A stretch of DNA of 11,159 nt from PVC group bacterium (GCA_003565035.1 PXDP01000485.1:1-11159); one strand, 5' to 3'; numbered from the stretch's first letter, positions 1 through 7,837 are shown. The notes: generated by a model not told the origin, from the letters alone. Numbers and translations: made by a program.

Positions 1-68
1 AGGGGATATTGTGGATCAATCACCGACAAGTTGTGATCACCGCTCTCATCTAAAAAAAGTACCTTCAT
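1..68 (-). CDS. DUF3800 domain protein, N-terminal fragment
   Basis: This is the first 22 codons of a gene that runs off the left edge. The translation begins MKVLFLDESGDHNL and continues to VIDPQYP. A very early 'LDESGD' followed by a short loop is the standard opening of DUF3800 proteins, a family with a proposed RNase H-like nuclease fold whose first Asp and Glu are thought to be catalytic. The ATG is at 66-68. It is preceded by TGAGGA at 75-80, which is both a good Shine-Dalgarno sequence and the stop codon of hsdR, so the two genes are separated by only 9 bases and are probably translationally coupled. DUF3800 genes are often found near restriction-modification and other defence genes, which fits here. 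Only the N-terminus is visible, so the assignment rests on one motif and the context. Confidence 0.72.
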   Translation of the reverse strand, partial: MKVLFLDESGDHNLSVIDPQYP

Positions 69-77
69 TGGATTTCC

Positions 78-2444
78 TCAGGCAGCAACATAGAGAGCGG
101 TTTCGAGATCGCGGATGGCGGCGCGGTAGGCGGTTTTGCCGCCGAAGAGCTGGACGATTTCGATGGGCGTGCCGAAGCCGCGCAGCGGATCGACGGTGAG
201 GATTTCCATGGATTCGACGGTCTGTATGCCGCTGTCAGCGTATTTTTCGAGCAGGGCTTCGAGCACGGCCCGGGCTTGGGGGCCATATTTGCCGAAGACG
301 TTTCGCTTTTTCACGCCGTCGGCGCGTTCCCGGCGGGTGAGCGGGGGTTGGTCGAAGGCGACATGGCAGATGAGGTCGAAGGCATCGAAATCGCGGCCGA
401 CCTGTTCGGCCAGTTCGTCGAGGAAAATCCCCTGCCCGGCCAGTTCTTCCAGGAGCGCTTTTTTCTGCTCGGCCCGGTTCCAGGAGTTCAGGAATTCATC
501 CAGGCTGGCGTAGGATTTTTTCACGCTTTTGCGGGTGTAGTCGGTGAGGGATTCGGTGATGAGTTTGCCGTATTCGTCGAGGTATTGCACGCGTTCCATG
601 ACCACGGAGACGGGCACGTCGTCGACGACGTAGCGGATGGGCGCTTGGGGTTCGCCGTCCCCGCCGGGGCCGGTGGGGGGCGGTCCGTCGCCACCGGTTT
701 CTCCGGGTTGATCGTCTTCTCCGGGATCCTCATCGGGCGGAACCGGGTCTTCGTCTTCTCCGGGCTCGTGGATTTGTACGGGGTCTCCGTCGAAATCGGG
801 GTCGGCGAAGAGTGCGGTGGCCCGCTTGAAATCCATGATGGTGAAATAGAATTTGCCGTAGTCTTCGTTGATGCGGGTGCCGCGTCCGATGATTTGTTTG
901 AATTCGGTCATGCTGGCGATGCGCTTGTCGAGGACAATGAGCTGGCAGGTCTGGGCGTCCACGCCGGTGGACATGAGCTGGGAGGTGGTGGCAATGACGG
1001 GGTAGGTGGATTCGGGGTCGATGAAGTTGTCGAGTTGGGCTTTGCCTTCGGGATTGTCGCCGGTGATGCGCATGACGTATTTGCTGTTGGCGGCGGCGAG
1101 GTCGGGGTTGGCGTTGACGAGGGCCTGCCGCATGCGTTCGGCATGGTCGATGTTTTCGCAAAAGACGATGGTTTTGGCGTAGCGGTCGGTGGCGTTGAGA
1201 AACTGGGTGATTTTATCGGCTACGGCTTCGGTTCGTTTTACCAGAATCAGTTCCCGGTCCATGTCGCGCTGGTTGTATTCGCGGTCCTCGATTTCGTGGC
1301 CGTATTTGTCCCGTTGTCCGGTTTCGGGCCGCCAGCCGTCCAGATCTTTGTCGAGGCCGATGCGAACGACTTTGTAGGGGGCGAGGAATCCGTCCTGAAT
1401 CCCTTGTTTGAGAGAGTAGGTGTAGAGGGGATCGCCAAAATATTCGATGTTGGAAACGGTTTTGGTTTCCTTGGGGGTGGCGGTGAGTCCAATCTGGGCG
1501 GCGGCGTTGAAATATTCGAGCACCTGGCGCCAGGCGGCATCGTCGGCGGCGCTGCCACGGTGGCATTCGTCCACAATCACCAGGTCAAAAAATTCGGGGG
1601 AAAACTGTTTGTAAATGTTGCAGTCCTCTTCGCTTCCGGTCACGGCCTGGTAGAGGCAGAGGTAGATCTCGAAGGATTTGTCAACGGTGCGGTTGGTGAT
1701 TTTGGTCATGGCCTGACCAAAGGGCTTGAAATCGTTGGTTTTGGTTTGGTCGGCGAGAATATTGCGGTCCACGAGAAAGAGGATGCGTTTTTTGGCTCCG
1801 GATTTCCACAGCCGCCAGATGATTTGAAAGGCGGTGTAGGTTTTACCCGTGCCTGTGGCCATGACCAGGAGAATGCGGTCTTGGCCCCGGGCAATCGCGT
1901 CAACCGTCCGGTTGATGGCGGTGAGTTGGTAGTACCGGGGCTTTTTACCGCTGCCGTCTTCGTAATAGTCACAGGTCGTCACGGTCTCCTGTGGCGGGGT
2001 GTAGCCTTTGGAGCGGCTAACCCGCTGCCAAAGCTCGTCGGGGGTGGGAAACTGGTCGAGGGGAATCTCCCGTTCGACCGGGTGGGCTCCCGGCGTGCGG
2101 TCGTGTTCGAGAAAGGCGTCGCCGTTGGAACTGTAGGCGAAGGGGATATCGAGAATTTCGGCGTATTCGAGCGCCTGTTGCATGCCGTCGCCCACGGAAT
2201 GGGTGTTGTCCTTGGCCTCAATCACGGCAATAGGAAGATTCGGTTTGTAAAAGAGAATGTAGTCGGCTTTAAGCGCTTTCCCGCGGCTCACCGTTTTCCC
2301 GCGAACGATGACCCGTCCTTTGGTGAAATAGTATTCCTCCAAAAGCTGGGTCATGGTGTTCCATGCCCCGCCTTTGTCCTTGTCCAGAGCGGGGGTGATA
2401 AATTTGGTGCGGATATCCGCTTCGGTGAGGATCTTTTTGTTCAT
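78..2444 (-). CDS. hsdR: Type I restriction enzyme R subunit (EcoEI-like HsdR)
   Basis: This 788-residue protein is the DNA-translocating and cleaving subunit of a type I restriction enzyme. It would work in a complex with HsdM and HsdS, neither of which is in the window. The N-terminus carries a PD-(D/E)xK nuclease core: Asp61 in KADYILF, then Glu77-Ala-Lys79, and a QxxxY motif at about 90-94. The superfamily 2 motor follows: Walker A MATGTGKT at about 195-202, VIVDECH at about 288-294, GLTATPKE, and the motif VI segment QIIGRGTRI. A proline-, glycine- and acid-rich linker at about residues 555-600 separates the motor from a C-terminal domain of the EcoEI R type. The length is near 800, as in EcoEI-like R subunits and shorter than the roughly 1000 of EcoKI. 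The start MNKKILTEADIRTKFITPAL is typical of the family, but no clear ribosome binding site precedes it. All key motifs are intact. Confidence 0.93.
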   Translation of the reverse strand: MNKKILTEADIRTKFITPALDKDKGGAWNTMTQLLEEYYFTKGRVIVRGKTVSRGKALKADYILFYKPNLPIAVIEAKDNTHSVGDGMQQALEYAEILDIPFAYSSNGDAFLEHDRTPGAHPVEREIPLDQFPTPDELWQRVSRSKGYTPPQETVTTCDYYEDGSGKKPRYYQLTAINRTVDAIARGQDRILLVMATGTGKTYTAFQIIWRLWKSGAKKRILFLVDRNILADQTKTNDFKPFGQAMTKITNRTVDKSFEIYLCLYQAVTGSEEDCNIYKQFSPEFFDLVIVDECHRGSAADDAAWRQVLEYFNAAAQIGLTATPKETKTVSNIEYFGDPLYTYSLKQGIQDGFLAPYKVVRIGLDKDLDGWRPETGQRDKYGHEIEDREYNQRDMDRELILVKRTEAVADKITQFLNATDRYAKTIVFCENIDHAERMRQALVNANPDLAAANSKYVMRITGDNPEGKAQLDNFIDPESTYPVIATTSQLMSTGVDAQTCQLIVLDKRIASMTEFKQIIGRGTRINEDYGKFYFTIMDFKRATALFADPDFDGDPVQIHEPGEDEDPVPPDEDPGEDDQPGETGGDGPPPTGPGGDGEPQAPIRYVVDDVPVSVVMERVQYLDEYGKLITESLTDYTRKSVKKSYASLDEFLNSWNRAEQKKALLEELAGQGIFLDELAEQVGRDFDAFDLICHVAFDQPPLTRRERADGVKKRNVFGKYGPQARAVLEALLEKYADSGIQTVESMEILTVDPLRGFGTPIEIVQLFGGKTAYRAAIRDLETALYVAA

Positions 2445-2446
2445 AC

Positions 2447-2460
2447 GATCAGTTTTGATC
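2447..2460 (-). promoter_or_regulatory. Inverted repeat just upstream of hsdR
   Basis: GATCA-GTTT-TGATC is a perfect 5-bp inverted repeat that starts 3 bases upstream of the hsdR start codon. It could be an operator. A weak promoter can be proposed upstream on the minus strand (TTGCAT, 17 bases, TAGATC), which would place the repeat in the initial transcribed region. Five-base arms can arise by chance, so this is a weak call. Confidence 0.25.
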
Positions 2461-2534
2461 TATGGTCTGAAAGAAATTCATGCAAGGGTCTTCGTCTGTT
2501 TTGACCGGTAAATATATGATTTGCCCCTCCTGTT

Positions 2535-2558
2535 CCGCGGATGGTGGGGGAGAAGAAG
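2535..2558. repeat. Degenerate copy of the 46-bp repeat (3' part)
   Basis: CGCGGATGGTGGGGGAGAAG, followed by AAG, matches the second half of the 46-bp unit found further right (ACAACGGATGGGGGAGAAGAAG) apart from a few changes. The first half is no longer recognisable. It lies at the hsdR-proximal end of the repeat-filled gap. Confidence 0.5.
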
Positions 2559-2562
2559 AGAA

Positions 2563-2595
2563 CCAACGGATAGCTGCGCCGGACAACGGATGGGG
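2563..2595. repeat. Solitary copy of the 46-bp repeat core
   Basis: This copy has the full 33-bp core, from CCAACGGATAGCTGCGCC to GGACAACGGATGGGG, identical to the core of the tandem copies at 2769 and 2815. It lies 160 bases left of the first tandem unit. The bases between (2596-2722) are purine-rich filler including ACAGAAGGGAACGAAGGGAA at about 2670-2689, a kind of sequence I associate with dispersed intergenic filler. No gene is visible there. Confidence 0.75.
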
Positions 2596-2722
2596 AAGAG
2601 GGAGAGCCCGCGAACTTGCCACGACAAAGGCGTGGTGGACACGGATGCTGTGGGGCAGGGATCGTTTTTACAGAAGGGAACGAAGGGAAGGAAGGCTTTG
2701 GGGCAAAGAGGAGGAGGAGAAT

Positions 2723-2860
2723 CCAACAGATAGCAGCGCCGGACAACGGATGGGGGAGAAGAAGGTGTCCAACGGATAGCTGCGCCGGACAACGGATGGG
2801 GGAGAAGAAGGGAACCAACGGATAGCTGCGCCGGACAACGGATGGGGGAGAGTGGGGAGA
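2723..2860. repeat. Three tandem copies of a 46-bp repeat
   Basis: Units start at 2723, 2769 and 2815, giving an exact 46-bp period. Each unit has a conserved core (CCAACGGATAGCTGCGCC, then GGACAACGGATGGGGGAG) and a purine-rich tail (AAGAAGG...). The first unit differs by ACAGATAGCAGC; the second and third cores are identical. Inside each unit CAACGGAT occurs twice, so the repeat has an internal direct repeat. It is not a CRISPR array: there is no variable spacer, only a purine-rich tail. Translated in several frames it gives open but meaningless peptides such as PLSGAAI. It lies between the sulfatase stop and the hsdR start and could affect hsdR transcription. Confidence 0.85.
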
Positions 2861-2902
2861 AGGGGGTAGAGGGTAGAGGTTGGACCGAAGGGAAGAGGGG
2901 AG

Positions 2903-2935
2903 CCAACGGATAGCCTTGCCGGACTGCGGTTGGTT
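2903..2935. repeat. Diverged copy of the 46-bp repeat core
   Basis: CCAACGGATAGCC, then TTGCCGGACTGCGGTTGG, follows the core pattern of the tandem units but has several substitutions, most of them in the second half. It is the rightmost recognisable copy, 88 bases after the last tandem unit. The remaining bases to the sulfatase stop (about 2936-3042) show no gene, hairpin terminator or repeat that I can support. Confidence 0.6.
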
Positions 2936-3042
2936 ACGGGAAAAGGATGAGTCTTTACTTTTGTGGATGCGACCTCTTGTCAGGTTTTACGCATTCCGTG
3001 AAACTGTACCCAGCTTAGCCGTCAAAATTCACCATCAGGCTC

Positions 3043-4467
3043 TCAAGCCGAACCTTGAAAAACCGTCAGAGTCTGCTTCCGGTATTCGTTCAGCGTCACG
3101 GGAAAGGGGAAGGGTTTCATCTGCCAGGCGGCGGGAAGGGGGGTGATCCGTCGGCGGTATTCGTCCAGCCGGTCGACCAGAATGCCTTGGTCAATGAGGT
3201 CTTCCTCGCTGAGGTTTCCGAGGTCGTTCACGTCGCGGAGGTGGGTGTTGAGCCGTGCCCGCATGTCCTCCAGTACCGGCGCGTGGGCAGGATCACCGGC
3301 CAGATTGTGCATGCAGTCCGGATCCTCAACGGCATGGTAGAGTTCTTCGGTGGGTTTTTCCGGCTGAAAAAACGTGCCGGTGGCTTCAGTCAAGGCACCG
3401 CGGCTCCATTGTTCCCGCATCACGCCCATAATCTCCTGGTTTTCCATGTAGGTTTGCGTTTGTGCCCAGGGCAGGCGGGGGGTGAAATTGCGGATGTAGT
3501 GCCAGTCTTTGGTGCGTGCGAAGCGGACACGGTCGTAGACCTCGTCCATTCGGTCCCGGCCGCCGAAACAGGTTTCGCGGGGGGCGGTTTTGTCCGGACC
3601 GAGAAAAACCTGACCCTGACAGTCTTTCGGAATGGCGGCACCGGCCAGGGAGAGGAGGGTGGGGGCGATGTCCACCCAGGCCACCAGTTCGTCGCACACG
3701 CTTCCGGGCTGGAGATGACCGGGCCAGCGGATGATCAGGGGGAGATGCACGCCGGCATCGTAGCACCAGCGTTTTTCGCGGGGAAGGCCCCGGCCATGAT
3801 CCGAGAGGAAGATCACGATCGTATTTTCCATGAGCCCCTGCGCCTCCAGCCAGGCGAGGCGTCGGCCGATTTGGGCGTCGATTGTCGAAAAGGCGTTGGC
3901 ATACCGGACCAGTTGTGTGCGCAGTTCTGGACAGTCGGTGAGCCAGGGGGGCGGGCGCATGTCTTCGGGCCGGTGGCGGTGGGCATTGCCCGCCTCCGGG
4001 GGCGGCGGGTTATGCCACTCGGGAATTTCCGGAAACATGCAGCTTTCGTGGGTGGCGTGGAAATTTTCGTAGAGGAAAAAAGGCTGTTCCGGTGCCGGTT
4101 GGGTGTGCCAGGCCTCGGAAGCATCCCGCCAGCCGTCTTGTGGTTCGAAGTTGAAATCCAGTTTGGTGTGCCAGTTCACGAAATATCCGGCGTCGCGCAG
4201 TTCCCGGGTGAAGGTGCGGGGAGGTTGGGCCAGGGTGGAGCGCATGTGCTGATTTCCCAGCGAATACGGGTAACGGCCGGTCACCATGCCCCCGCGGCTG
4301 GGCGCGCAGACCGGTGTATGAGTGAAGGCCTGATCATAGCGTTTTCCCTGTGCGGCCAGGGCGTCCAGATGGGGGGGGCGGGCAGCGGAATCCCCGTAAC
4401 AGCCCAGATGACGCCCCACGTCCTCGCCCTGAAGAAGAAGAATGTTTGGTGGTTTTGGTTTGCTCAT
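3043..4467 (-). CDS. Sulfatase, formylglycine-dependent (S1 type), no signal peptide
   Basis: This 474-residue sulfatase would hydrolyse a sulfate ester or sulfamate on a carbohydrate or small molecule. Its active-site Cys54 lies in CAPSRGGMVTGR, the C-x-P-S-R signature converted to formylglycine by a maturase not seen here. Other family marks are the N-terminal metal-binding stretch QGEDVGRHLGCYGD (residues 13-26, with Glu15-Asp16 where Asp-Asp is usual), the WHTK segment near residue 99-102, and SDHG at 222-225 followed by GVHLPLIIRWPG. The opening resembles N-sulfoglucosamine sulfohydrolase-like sulfatases, but the substrate cannot be read from sequence. The start is well supported by GGGAGGA at 4471-4477. 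No signal peptide or lipobox is visible, and no upstream ATG would add one, so the enzyme appears cytoplasmic, unlike most exported polysaccharide sulfatases. It begins 60 bases after the SNF2 gene on the same strand and may be co-transcribed with it. Confidence 0.93.
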   Translation of the reverse strand: MSKPKPPNILLLQGEDVGRHLGCYGDSAARPPHLDALAAQGKRYDQAFTHTPVCAPSRGGMVTGRYPYSLGNQHMRSTLAQPPRTFTRELRDAGYFVNWHTKLDFNFEPQDGWRDASEAWHTQPAPEQPFFLYENFHATHESCMFPEIPEWHNPPPPEAGNAHRHRPEDMRPPPWLTDCPELRTQLVRYANAFSTIDAQIGRRLAWLEAQGLMENTIVIFLSDHGRGLPREKRWCYDAGVHLPLIIRWPGHLQPGSVCDELVAWVDIAPTLLSLAGAAIPKDCQGQVFLGPDKTAPRETCFGGRDRMDEVYDRVRFARTKDWHYIRNFTPRLPWAQTQTYMENQEIMGVMREQWSRGALTEATGTFFQPEKPTEELYHAVEDPDCMHNLAGDPAHAPVLEDMRARLNTHLRDVNDLGNLSEEDLIDQGILVDRLDEYRRRITPLPAAWQMKPFPFPVTLNEYRKQTLTVFQGSA

Positions 4468-4527
4468 GACTCCTCCCAGGATGGTTTGATCTAAAAGGTG
4501 GACGTTCCTGAAGTTTATTTGCTTCTT

Positions 4528-7395
4528 TTACGCTTCGGAGCGGTCCACATGGAGCGGGGCGAGGAGGCGCTGGAGGTCGGTTTCGCTGAGGTTGAAGGCG
4601 GCGGCGTCGTCGGCTTCGATGAGGCCGGCGAGTTTGCGTTTTTCGTTTTGCATCTCGAGGATGGTGTTTTCGAGGGTGCCTTCGGTGATGAGTTTGTAGA
4701 CGAAGACGGGTTTGTCCTGGCCGATGCGGTGGGCGCGGTCGGTGGCCTGGGCTTCGACGGCGGGATTCCACCAGGGGTCGTAGTGAATGACGGTGTCGGC
4801 GGCGGTGAGGTTGAGGCCGGAGCCGCCAGCTTTGAGGCTGATGAGGAAGAGGGGGATTTCGCCGTTCTGGAAGCGCTGCACAGGGGTGTCGCGGTCGCGG
4901 GTGTCGCCCCGGATTTCGACATAAGGAATTTTGCGTTTGGCGAGTTCGGGTTTGATGAGGTCAAGCATGGAGGTGAACTGGGAGAAGAGAAGGATGCGGC
5001 GGCCTTCATCGATGAGTTCGGTGATCATCTCCATGAGGTGGGCAAGTTTCGCGGAGTCGTCGGGGAGGGTATAGGGGTGTTTGGGCTGGAGGAGGCGCGG
5101 ATCGCAGCAGGTCTGCCGCAGCTTGAGCATGGCGTCGAGAATGGTGAAGCGGCTGCGGGCGAGGCCCTTGGCGGCCATTTCGGTCTGAATTTTTTCGCTC
5201 ATGGCGGAGCGGATGGTCTGATACTGGTCGGTCTGGACCTCGCTGAGCGGGATGGTGACGGTAATTTCGGTTTTGGGCGGCAGGTCTTTGGCCACGAGGT
5301 CTTTGGTGCGGCGGAGAAGCAGGGGGCGGATGCGGTTTTGCAGGGCTCGGTGCAGGGCGGTGCGGTTTTCCTGTTCGATGGGCTTGCGGTAGTGGGTGCG
5401 GAAGTCTTTTTCGCCCCCGAGGAAGCCGGGCTGAACGATATGGAAGAGAGCCCAAAGATCGCCGAGATGGTTTTCGCAGGGGGTGCCGGTGACCGCAAGT
5501 TTGAGATGGGCTTTGAGCGCGGCCGCGACGCGGTTGCCGCGGGATTTGGGGTTTTTGACCGCCTGGGCCTCGTCGAGAATCAGAATGGAGAGGGGGACCT
5601 GTTCGTAGAACGTCTGATCGCGCCAGAGCAGGGTGTAGGTGGTGAGGAGGATGTCGGCGGTTTCGATGTGATGCTTGTCCTCATGGCGGTCGGCGCCGTG
5701 CATGACCGCGATTTTTAGGTGGGGGGTGAACTTTCGGCATTCGCGCCGCCAGTTGGGCAGCACGCTGGCGGGACAAACGATAAGGACGGGTTCGTGGTCG
5801 GGATTTTCCTGTGCCTGCAGGGCGAGGAGGGCGAGGAGCTGAACGGTTTTCCCGAGGCCCATGTCGTCGGCAAGAATACCGCCAAGGCGGGTTTGACGAA
5901 GAAATTGAAGCCAGGCGAGGCCGCGTTGCTGGTAGGCGCGGAGTTCGCCCTGAAAGCTGTCGGGCGGGGTGAGGGGTTCGAGCGTAAGCGCTCCTCGGAG
6001 GTGGCCGAGGGCCTGGCGGAGTTCCTCGGGCGGGGTCCAGTTGCTGTCGGTGTCTTCGGCGATTTCGGTGGCGCGCCAGGGGTTGAGTCGGAGGCGGTTG
6101 TCGGCGTCGAGGGCACCGGCCCCGAAGAGTTCGTGGAGCTGTTCGACCATGCGCAGGAAGCGGGGGCCGGGAATGAGGACCCGTCCTTTGTCGGTCATGA
6201 CCGGGACATCGGAGCGCTTCAGTTCGGCGCGGATGTCGTCGAGCGACAGCTTGGCGCGTCGCTGGAGAAAGGCGTGCAGGGCGGGCAGGAGGTTGATGCG
6301 TTCGTCCTGGATGCGGATGCCCTGTTCGAAGCTCATCCAGCCGCGTTTGGATTCGGTGAACTCGGCAAACCAGTCGGTTTTTTCGGGCAGGAGGGGTTGC
6401 GCGCCGCGTTCAAAGGTGATGCGCCAGCCTTTGGATTGGAGGGTGGTGAAGGTTTCGGAAAAAAGGGTGGTCCAGGTAAGGGGCGGGGCGGGCTCCCAGC
6501 TCAGGCCGGCTTTGGCGGTGGAAAACAGATCGCCGGCGGCGGGAGAGGAACAGGGGGCCATGCCGATTTGTTCCAGGGTGCCGAGGGCCGCCTGTTCGGC
6601 GCCGAGCATGCGGGGGGCTTCGACCAGTTGATCCTCGGAGAGGAAGCGGATGCGTCCGGGGCGATCGGCGGGGGGGAAGGTTTTGTCGCCGTAATGAAAA
6701 AGAGGTTCGGCGAGGAAGCGGTCCTCGCGGTCGGTTTCGACGATGTGAATATGGAGCCCGGGGATGGGGTCGAAGTGATCGAGAACGACGTGTTCGAGAG
6801 AGGGGGGCGGGGGGAGTTCGGCGCGCGGATAGCGGTCGGTGAGGGTTTGGAAGAAGCGGGAGACGGCGGTTTCGGGCATGGGCGGAGCGGTGAGCCAGGC
6901 CCAGGCGGCCTCGTCGAGTTCGGGCTGTCCCAGGGGCTGGCAGACGCCGGAGGGGCCGTGAAGGACGAGCATGGGTTTGGCCGGCAGCAGCACGGTGTCC
7001 CCGGGGAGGCGGACCGTGGGGGTGAAGCCGTTTTCGGAGGATTTCCAGGCGAGAGGGGCGTTTAAGGGCCGGGGCTCGAAGGCGAGGGGGCTTTCCGGAT
7101 GATTCCAGGCGTAGGCTCGGCCGGTTTGCACGAGGAGTTCCACCAGGCGGTGTGCGTCGCGGCCACGAAACAGCGCGCGGACATCGGAACCCTGCCCCTG
7201 CATCATCATGTTGAGGAGCAGTTTGCGGTCGGCGGGTTTAAGTGACAGCCCCGGCATTCCTTTGTCCAGCAGGCGCTTAGGCTGAGCGGGATAGCGGGTT
7301 CCACGCATGGGCAGACCCTCATCGATCTCCATGCCGTAGATTTGCACAGAGAGGGCGTTTTCGCGGGGTTCCAGAAGTTCGTACACCAAAATCAT
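4528..7395 (-). CDS. SNF2-family DEAD/DEAH helicase
   Basis: This 955-residue protein is a bacterial SWI2/SNF2 ATPase of the widespread long type. These are presumed double-stranded-DNA translocases that remodel protein-nucleic acid complexes; the cellular role of this subfamily is poorly defined. About 470 N-terminal residues form the accessory region, including the family segment FEQGIRI...ERINLLPALHAFL. The motor follows: ILADDMGLGKT at about 506-516, LTTYTLLWRD, ILDEAQAVKNPKS near 606-618, TGTPCENHLGDLWALFHI, LLRRTKDLVAKDLPPKTEI, then the C-terminal lobe with LLFSQFTSMLDLI near 800, SLKAGGSGLNLTAADTVIHY, and the motif VI region QATDRAHRIGQDKPV. All motifs are intact. No clear Shine-Dalgarno sequence precedes the ATG. 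RapA is a distant relative of similar length but lacks this N-terminal region. SNF2 genes occur in several defence systems; nothing here ties this one to a named system. Confidence 0.93.
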   Translation of the reverse strand: MILVYELLEPRENALSVQIYGMEIDEGLPMRGTRYPAQPKRLLDKGMPGLSLKPADRKLLLNMMMQGQGSDVRALFRGRDAHRLVELLVQTGRAYAWNHPESPLAFEPRPLNAPLAWKSSENGFTPTVRLPGDTVLLPAKPMLVLHGPSGVCQPLGQPELDEAAWAWLTAPPMPETAVSRFFQTLTDRYPRAELPPPPSLEHVVLDHFDPIPGLHIHIVETDREDRFLAEPLFHYGDKTFPPADRPGRIRFLSEDQLVEAPRMLGAEQAALGTLEQIGMAPCSSPAAGDLFSTAKAGLSWEPAPPLTWTTLFSETFTTLQSKGWRITFERGAQPLLPEKTDWFAEFTESKRGWMSFEQGIRIQDERINLLPALHAFLQRRAKLSLDDIRAELKRSDVPVMTDKGRVLIPGPRFLRMVEQLHELFGAGALDADNRLRLNPWRATEIAEDTDSNWTPPEELRQALGHLRGALTLEPLTPPDSFQGELRAYQQRGLAWLQFLRQTRLGGILADDMGLGKTVQLLALLALQAQENPDHEPVLIVCPASVLPNWRRECRKFTPHLKIAVMHGADRHEDKHHIETADILLTTYTLLWRDQTFYEQVPLSILILDEAQAVKNPKSRGNRVAAALKAHLKLAVTGTPCENHLGDLWALFHIVQPGFLGGEKDFRTHYRKPIEQENRTALHRALQNRIRPLLLRRTKDLVAKDLPPKTEITVTIPLSEVQTDQYQTIRSAMSEKIQTEMAAKGLARSRFTILDAMLKLRQTCCDPRLLQPKHPYTLPDDSAKLAHLMEMITELIDEGRRILLFSQFTSMLDLIKPELAKRKIPYVEIRGDTRDRDTPVQRFQNGEIPLFLISLKAGGSGLNLTAADTVIHYDPWWNPAVEAQATDRAHRIGQDKPVFVYKLITEGTLENTILEMQNEKRKLAGLIEADDAAAFNLSETDLQRLLAPLHVDRSEA

Positions 7396-7406
7396 GCGGT
7401 GTGCTT

Positions 7407-7524
7407 ATGAAACGGACGGGATGACTCAATCTTTAAGTGGACCGGATTGCTCCTTGCGCATCAGCGGGGAATCGATGTGCCGTTGCTGGCGGAGAAGACT
7501 GGGTACCTGGTGAGCGTCGAGTGA
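7407..7524 (+). pseudogene. Possible frameshifted remnant of a small gene
   Basis: From 7411 to the TGA at 7522-7524 the plus strand reads as a protein-like stretch: DDSIFKWTGLLLAHQRGIDV, then PLLAEKTGYLVSVE. It has no ATG in frame. An ATG at 7407 (MKRT) is one base out of frame and would join it if one G of the run near 7417-7420 were removed. I do not recognise the family; the second half could be a helix-turn-helix. The following charged reading frame starts nearby and may once have been part of the same gene. The call rests only on amino-acid plausibility. Confidence 0.25.
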
Positions 7525-7528
7525 CGAG

Positions 7529-7783
7529 TTGGGGAAGTGCGGAATGCGGAGTGCGGAGGCGAAGTGGGCTTTGCGGAATAACTGGACGGAAGAGGCGAGG
7601 GATGCGTCTTTGGCGGTTCGGAAGGCGAAGGCGAAAAAGCGGGACGAGGATAAGGACGAGGGGGATGAGGATGCCGGGGGTTCCGAGGAGGAGAAGAAGA
7701 AGGCGAAGGTGCGGGAGAAGGCCCGGGCACGAGAGATGGCGCGGGTGATGGAGAAGTTGCGGGGGAAGGCGGCGGAGGGGTGA
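7529..7783 (+). CDS. Doubtful small charged protein
   Basis: An open frame encodes up to 84 residues rich in Lys, Glu, Arg and Ala, for example SLAVRKAKAKKRDEDKDEGD, then EEEKKKAKVREKARAREMAR, which would form a long charged helix. The outermost start would be TTG at 7529; the first ATG is at 7544, and neither has a convincing ribosome binding site. Its beginning includes GTGCGGAATGCGGAGTGCGG, which looks like intergenic filler rather than codons. The frame could be a decayed gene, the tail of the preceding fragment, or simply a purine-biased stretch. I recognise no family. Confidence 0.3.
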   Translation: MGKCGMRSAEAKWALRNNWTEEARDASLAVRKAKAKKRDEDKDEGDEDAGGSEEEKKKAKVREKARAREMARVMEKLRGKAAEG

Positions 7784-7821
7784 AGAGCACCTTCGGCGCG
7801 GATAATGGATAAGGGAGAAGC

Positions 7822-7837
7822 GTCCCGTGAGCGGGAC
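7822..7837. other. Small hairpin 45 bases after the NYN gene
   Basis: GTCCCG-TGAG-CGGGAC is a perfect 6-bp stem with a four-base loop. It lies on the downstream side of the NYN gene, but no T-run follows on either strand, so it is not a standard intrinsic terminator. The surrounding bases (7784-7882) are simple GGGATGCAGGGATTGCAGGG-like filler. Confidence 0.4.

Noticed and set aside
276..2504. 742-codon plus-strand open frame antisense to hsdR
   Set aside because: It is Gly/Val/Phe-rich and shows no motif, while the minus strand encodes an intact HsdR.
2723..2860. CRISPR array
   Set aside because: The period is an exact 46 bp with a constant purine-rich tail, there are no unique spacers and no cas genes are present.
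2441..2906. Long open frames on both strands across the repeat region, giving peptides with LSGAA and PLSVG repeats
   Set aside because: The 46-bp repeat lacks stop codons in several frames; the peptides are simple translations of the repeat and have no independent support.
5719..7065. Long plus-strand frame antisense to the SNF2 gene
   Set aside because: Composition is typical of an antisense shadow of a GC-rich gene; the minus strand carries all SNF2 motifs.
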